Shown here: one piece after another, positions 61,280 to 64,000 of the stretch
Layout of the letters: every line of letters starts with the position of its first letter
Numbering within the stretch: position 1 is the first letter of the stretch
DNA from: Pseudomonas oryzihabitans
Lineage (GTDB): Bacteria; Pseudomonadota; Gammaproteobacteria; Pseudomonadales; Pseudomonadaceae
Direction: 5' to 3'
Assembly: GCF_001518815.1 (NCBI RefSeq)
Contig: NZ_CP013987.1
Location: 2,123,501-2,187,500 of the forward strand
Length of the DNA: 64,000 nt
Notes under the pieces: model-generated
What the model saw: only the letters and a program-made list of their open reading frames with translations
Told to the model about the DNA's origin: nothing
Databases searched by the model: none
Program-made: the position numbers and the translations under genes

Positions 61280-62455
61280 ATGAAAATTACCAGCGTCCGT
61301 ACCCGCGTCTTCGAATGGAAAGGCAAGGTCGTCCCGCCCCAGGCGCACTTCTGCACCAATGCCACTGACATCCTTTATGAGCGCGGCGACGCCATGGGCT
61401 CTTTCCGCTTCCATGGCTGGTTGGTCGTGGAAATAGAGACCGACAGCGGCCTGGTCGGCCTGGGCAACTGCGCCCTCGCCCCACGAGTGGCCAAGGAGAT
61501 CATCGACCTGTACCTAACGCCCATCGTGATGGGGCAGGACCCCTTCGACAACGAATACCTCTGGCAGAAGATGTACCGTCGCACCCACGCCTGGGGCCGC
61601 AAGGGCATCGGCATGGCCGCCATTTCCGCCGTCGACCTGGCGCTCTGGGACTTGATGGGCAAGGCCGTCAACAAGCCGGTGTTCAAGCTGCTGGGCGGCC
61701 GCACCAAGGAGAAGATTCCCTGCTACGCCTCCAAGCTCTACGCCAACGACAACCTGGATCTGTTCCTGGAGGAAGCCCAGGGCTATCTCAGTCAGGGCTT
61801 CGACGCCCTCAAGATGAGATTTGGCTACGGTCCCAAGGATGGCCCTGCCGGCATGCGGCGCAACATCGAGCAGGTGCGTGCCCTGCGCGAACTGGCTGGT
61901 CCCGACGTCGACATTATGCTGGAGTGTTACATGGGCTGGACGCTGGAATACGCCCGCCGCATGCTGCCCAAGCTGGTGGAATTCGAACCGCGCTGGCTGG
62001 AAGAGCCGGTCATCGCCGATGACATCGAAGGCTATGTCGAACTCAAGAAGATGGGCCTCATGCCCATCTCCGGCGGCGAGCACGAATTCACCTCCTACGG
62101 CTTCAAGGACCTGCTCGAACGTCGTGCCGTGGACGTCATCCAGTACGACACCAACCGCGTTGGCGGCATTACCGCCGCCCGCAAGATCAACGCCCTGGCC
62201 GAAGCCTGGTCGGTCCCGGTCATTCCTCACGCCGGCCAGATGCACAACTACCACCTGACCATGGCCAGTACCGCCTCGCCCATGGCCGAATTCTTCCCGG
62301 TCTTCGACGTGGAAGTGGGCAACGAGCTCTTCTACTACGTGTTCAAGGGCGAACCTCAGCCGGTCGGCGGCTACCTGCAGCTCGACGACGACAAACCCGG
62401 CTTGGGCCTCGAGTTGTCGGAGGAACATCTCAAGGACTTCGATGTGATCGAATAA
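61280..62455 (+). CDS. rhmD: L-rhamnonate dehydratase-like enolase superfamily enzyme
   Basis: 391 residues from ATG 61280 ([16 protein letters not shown]), with AAAAGGAACC upstream. Mandelate-racemase-type fold: capping domain then barrel; [11 protein letters not shown] carries the lysine region, [18 protein letters not shown] and GGEHEF give the metal ligands, and [11 protein letters not shown] the catalytic histidine. Closest to L-rhamnonate dehydratase by the pattern of these motifs; it removes water from a six-carbon sugar acid to a 2-keto-3-deoxy product. The related aldolase is not in this window. Confidence 0.85.
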   Translation: MKITSVRTRVFEWKGKVVPPQAHFCTNATDILYERGDAMGSFRFHGWLVVEIETDSGLVGLGNCALAPRVAKEIIDLYLTPIVMGQDPFDNEYLWQKMYRRTHAWGRKGIGMAAISAVDLALWDLMGKAVNKPVFKLLGGRTKEKIPCYASKLYANDNLDLFLEEAQGYLSQGFDALKMRFGYGPKDGPAGMRRNIEQVRALRELAGPDVDIMLECYMGWTLEYARRMLPKLVEFEPRWLEEPVIADDIEGYVELKKMGLMPISGGEHEFTSYGFKDLLERRAVDVIQYDTNRVGGITAARKINALAEAWSVPVIPHAGQMHNYHLTMASTASPMAEFFPVFDVEVGNELFYYVFKGEPQPVGGYLQLDDDKPGLGLELSEEHLKDFDVIE

Positions 62456-62467
62456 GGTCTGGGCACG

Positions 62468-62491
62468 CAGCCGCCTCGGGGAAGGCGGCTG
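62468..62491 (+). terminator. Hairpin ending the sugar-acid operon
   Basis: CAGCCGCCT (62468-62476) / AGGCGGCTG (62483-62491), nine perfect pairs, 12 bases after the dehydratase stop. T-poor downstream. Also serves the convergent tautomerase gene end. Confidence 0.7.
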
Positions 62492-62503
62492 TCGTCTGGC
62501 AGG

Positions 62504-62902
62504 CTAGACCCCAGCCTGCTGGTGCCGCCATTCCTGGCTCCGGCCACCATAGCCATAAGCTGTCGCTCGGGCGTCGATTAGATGCACATAGCAGAGGTCA
62601 TGCAAGTCGGGCCTCAACTTTGCCATGGCCGACTGTACCTCGCGCAGGAAGCGCGCCTTTTCGCCTTTGGTATTGGTCTCGTCGGTGATGCTGATGTCGA
62701 GATGGAAGGCACTGCCGCCGAGCGTTGCCAGCGACTGTCCGCCAAGAAACCAATCCGTATCTGGAACGTAATGAACAGTGGTTGCCATGACGTCGGGGCG
62801 CTTGCCTAGGTAGTCCGCAACAAGACCATTTATAAGCAGCACCGCACGTTGGGCGGCATCTTCGTCACGGTCGCCAGACAGATGAAGCGTGATATGGGGC
62901 AT
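62504..62902 (-). CDS. Tautomerase-superfamily protein
   Basis: 132 residues. MPHITLHLSGDRDEDAAQRAV exposes a proline after methionine removal, the catalytic base of the 4-oxalocrotonate tautomerase/CHMI superfamily. The single long domain (QSLATLGGSAFHLDISITDETNTKGEKARFL) fits the fused or MIF-like members. Substrate unknown. Divergent from the LysR gene, which probably controls it. Confidence 0.75.
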   Translation of the reverse strand: MPHITLHLSGDRDEDAAQRAVLLINGLVADYLGKRPDVMATTVHYVPDTDWFLGGQSLATLGGSAFHLDISITDETNTKGEKARFLREVQSAMAKLRPDLHDLCYVHLIDARATAYGYGGRSQEWRHQQAGV

Positions 62903-62973
62903 TGAGTATCTCCTCGAGTTGAGGGTTCTACTCTGAACATTATGCTTGCAGCGGAAAAGCGGGAAGGTAAAGT

Positions 62974-63002
62974 GTTATCCATCGGCTTTAGGAATGGATA
63001 AC
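62974..63002. promoter_or_regulatory. LysR-type operator dyad
   Basis: GTTATCCAT (62974-62982) and its exact complement ATGGATAAC (62994-63002) with an 11-base spacer, ending one base before the LysR start codon. Well placed for autoregulation and control of the divergent tautomerase gene. Confidence 0.65.
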
Positions 63003-63003
63003 C

Positions 63004-63894
63004 ATGCAGGGTTTCGATCTAGAACATCTTCGTACCCTGGTCATGGCAGCTGATGCCGGTAGCCTTTCCGCAGCCGTACCCTTGCGCTGTCTCTCGCAGT
63101 CGGCGCTGAGTGAGCAGTTGCGCAAGCTGGAAGAGCGCGCTGGTCAGTCTTTGCTGATTCGTAGCAAAAGTGGAGTAAGGCCTACCGCCGCAGGCGAACG
63201 TCTGCTGGCTCATGCCAGGCCTCTATTAGCGCTAGCCGATGCGGCATGGCGCGATCTCCACGAGACTCCTCTTGAAGGCGAAGCTTGCCTGGGGGTGACG
63301 GACTATTTCCGTCCGGCCGAACTCACGCGCCTGCTGGCTCGCCTCCATCAGCAACTGCCTCGCCTGCGCTTACGTACGCGGATAGGCAGGAGTGACGAGC
63401 TTGAAGCTGCACACCGCGATGGTGAGCTGGATCTGGCTATCGTGATGAGCCTCAAGGCCAAGCAAAAGGCTGCTGCGGCCGGGGTGAGGGTCAGTCTTTT
63501 GCATCAGGAAGCACTGGTTTGGGTGACTTCCTTGGGCAAGGAGCTGATAGAAAAAGGGCGGCCGCTACCCCTGGCACTATTGCCGGAAGGTTGCTCCCTG
63601 CATCGATTGGCGTGTAGCCGCCTTGAGGCCGAAGGAATTCCCTATACGGTCAGTCATATCGCTTCAGGGGTTACAGGTCTGCAGGCCGCCCTACACGCAG
63701 GGCTTGGTATCGCTTGCCTGAACACGTCAGCCGTCGTAGGGCAGGGCCTGCATTTGCTGGAAAAGGGCGTTATGCCTGAGCTGCCTACCGCTCAGTTCCT
63801 CATGCTGCAGTCGCGGCAGGAAACCGACGATTCGCCCCGGTCGCGACGACTGCAAGTCTTGGGCGACACTATCGCCTCAAGCATGCTTGGCTAA
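63004..63894 (+). CDS. LysR-family transcriptional regulator
   Basis: 296 residues. HTH at 10-60 (GSLSAAVPLRCLSQSALSEQLRKLEERAGQSLLIRS), then the effector-binding domain (GEACLGVTDYFRP, GVTGLQAALHAGLGIACLN). No ribosome-binding site separates the ATG from the operator dyad that touches it. Likely regulates the divergent tautomerase gene. Confidence 0.88.
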   Translation: MQGFDLEHLRTLVMAADAGSLSAAVPLRCLSQSALSEQLRKLEERAGQSLLIRSKSGVRPTAAGERLLAHARPLLALADAAWRDLHETPLEGEACLGVTDYFRPAELTRLLARLHQQLPRLRLRTRIGRSDELEAAHRDGELDLAIVMSLKAKQKAAAAGVRVSLLHQEALVWVTSLGKELIEKGRPLPLALLPEGCSLHRLACSRLEAEGIPYTVSHIASGVTGLQAALHAGLGIACLNTSAVVGQGLHLLEKGVMPELPTAQFLMLQSRQETDDSPRSRRLQVLGDTIASSMLG

Positions 63895-63960
63895 AGATAG
63901 AGATTCGTCGACTTGTGGTCACTAGCGATCAACACGTTCAGATCACGGGTACTATCTTGG

Positions 63961-63982
63961 CGGCAGACAAAAGTGTCTGCCG
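63961..63982 (+). other. Hairpin downstream of LysR gene
   Basis: CGGCAGACA (63961-63969) / TGTCTGCCG (63974-63982) with an AAAG loop, no T run. Possible terminator for the LysR gene; the rest of 63895-64000 shows nothing else. Confidence 0.55.
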
Positions 63983-64000
63983 CGACATCTGGCTCAGCCT

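Overview
The window is a high-GC Pseudomonas chromosome segment carrying one complete-looking 40.5 kb tailed-phage prophage. The host assignment rests on gene content and order. rarA-serS-cysG lies on one side, and ybiB-tusE-tusB-tusC-tusD, yccA and a tRNA-Ser(UGA) follow, an order I know from the P. aeruginosa core genome around PA2604-PA2613. The species cannot be fixed from the sequence.

Left flank (1-8360): replication/recombination ATPase RarA (5' end cut by the window), seryl-tRNA synthetase, siroheme synthase, a glutathionyl-hydroquinone reductase, the sulfur-relay operon tusDCBE with ybiB for tRNA thiolation, a YccA/Bax-inhibitor membrane protein, and tRNA-Ser with its own promoter and terminator.

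Prophage (8266-48863): a tyrosine integrase has recombined in the 3' half of tRNA-Ser, leaving an exact 75 bp duplication at both ends. The layout is lambda-like with an HK97/D3-type head. The leftward early operon (about 15.0 kb down to int) holds small accessory genes, including a LexA-type HTH gene broken by an 8 bp tandem duplication. The immunity region has an S24 repressor and a Cro-like gene divergent around four evenly spaced operator-like sites, with two perfect copies of the operator 3 kb away over the leftward promoter. The rightward early operon encodes an O-like initiator with internal iteron-like repeats, a DnaC-like helicase loader, a DUF1364 nuclease, RusA and a possible Q antiterminator. 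Next come a Com-like zinc finger gene and a lectin-like (LlpA-type) bacteriocin gene, holin-like genes, HNH nuclease, terminase, portal, protease, capsid, connectors, tail tube, a frameshifting tail chaperone pair, tape measure, tail tip, a TNF/C1q-like fibre candidate, endolysin and spanins. Two LexA boxes tie parts of the element to the SOS response.

Cargo: AT-rich genes unlike their phage neighbours sit at 11801-12811 (membrane protein), 15821-17197 (Fic AMP-transferase), 34111-34554 (lipoprotein) and 45656-47225 (an overlapping pair of a 4-TM membrane protein and an unknown cytosolic protein). These are the best candidates for defence, exclusion or lysogenic-conversion functions. The last pair, and the Com/LlpA pair, are the most interesting parts of the window.

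Right flank (48864-64000): a degenerate stretch that resembles the phage left end, a small secreted protein, the zinc-limitation pair zigA-folE2 behind a putative Zur box, an SDR dehydrogenase, a LysR regulator with a tripartite tricarboxylate-type transporter (tctCBA), and a divergent operon of MFS transporter, lactonase-type amidohydrolase, PdxA2-type dehydrogenase and L-rhamnonate dehydratase-like enolase. Together these look like uptake and catabolism of a sugar acid. A tautomerase and a divergent LysR regulator end the window.
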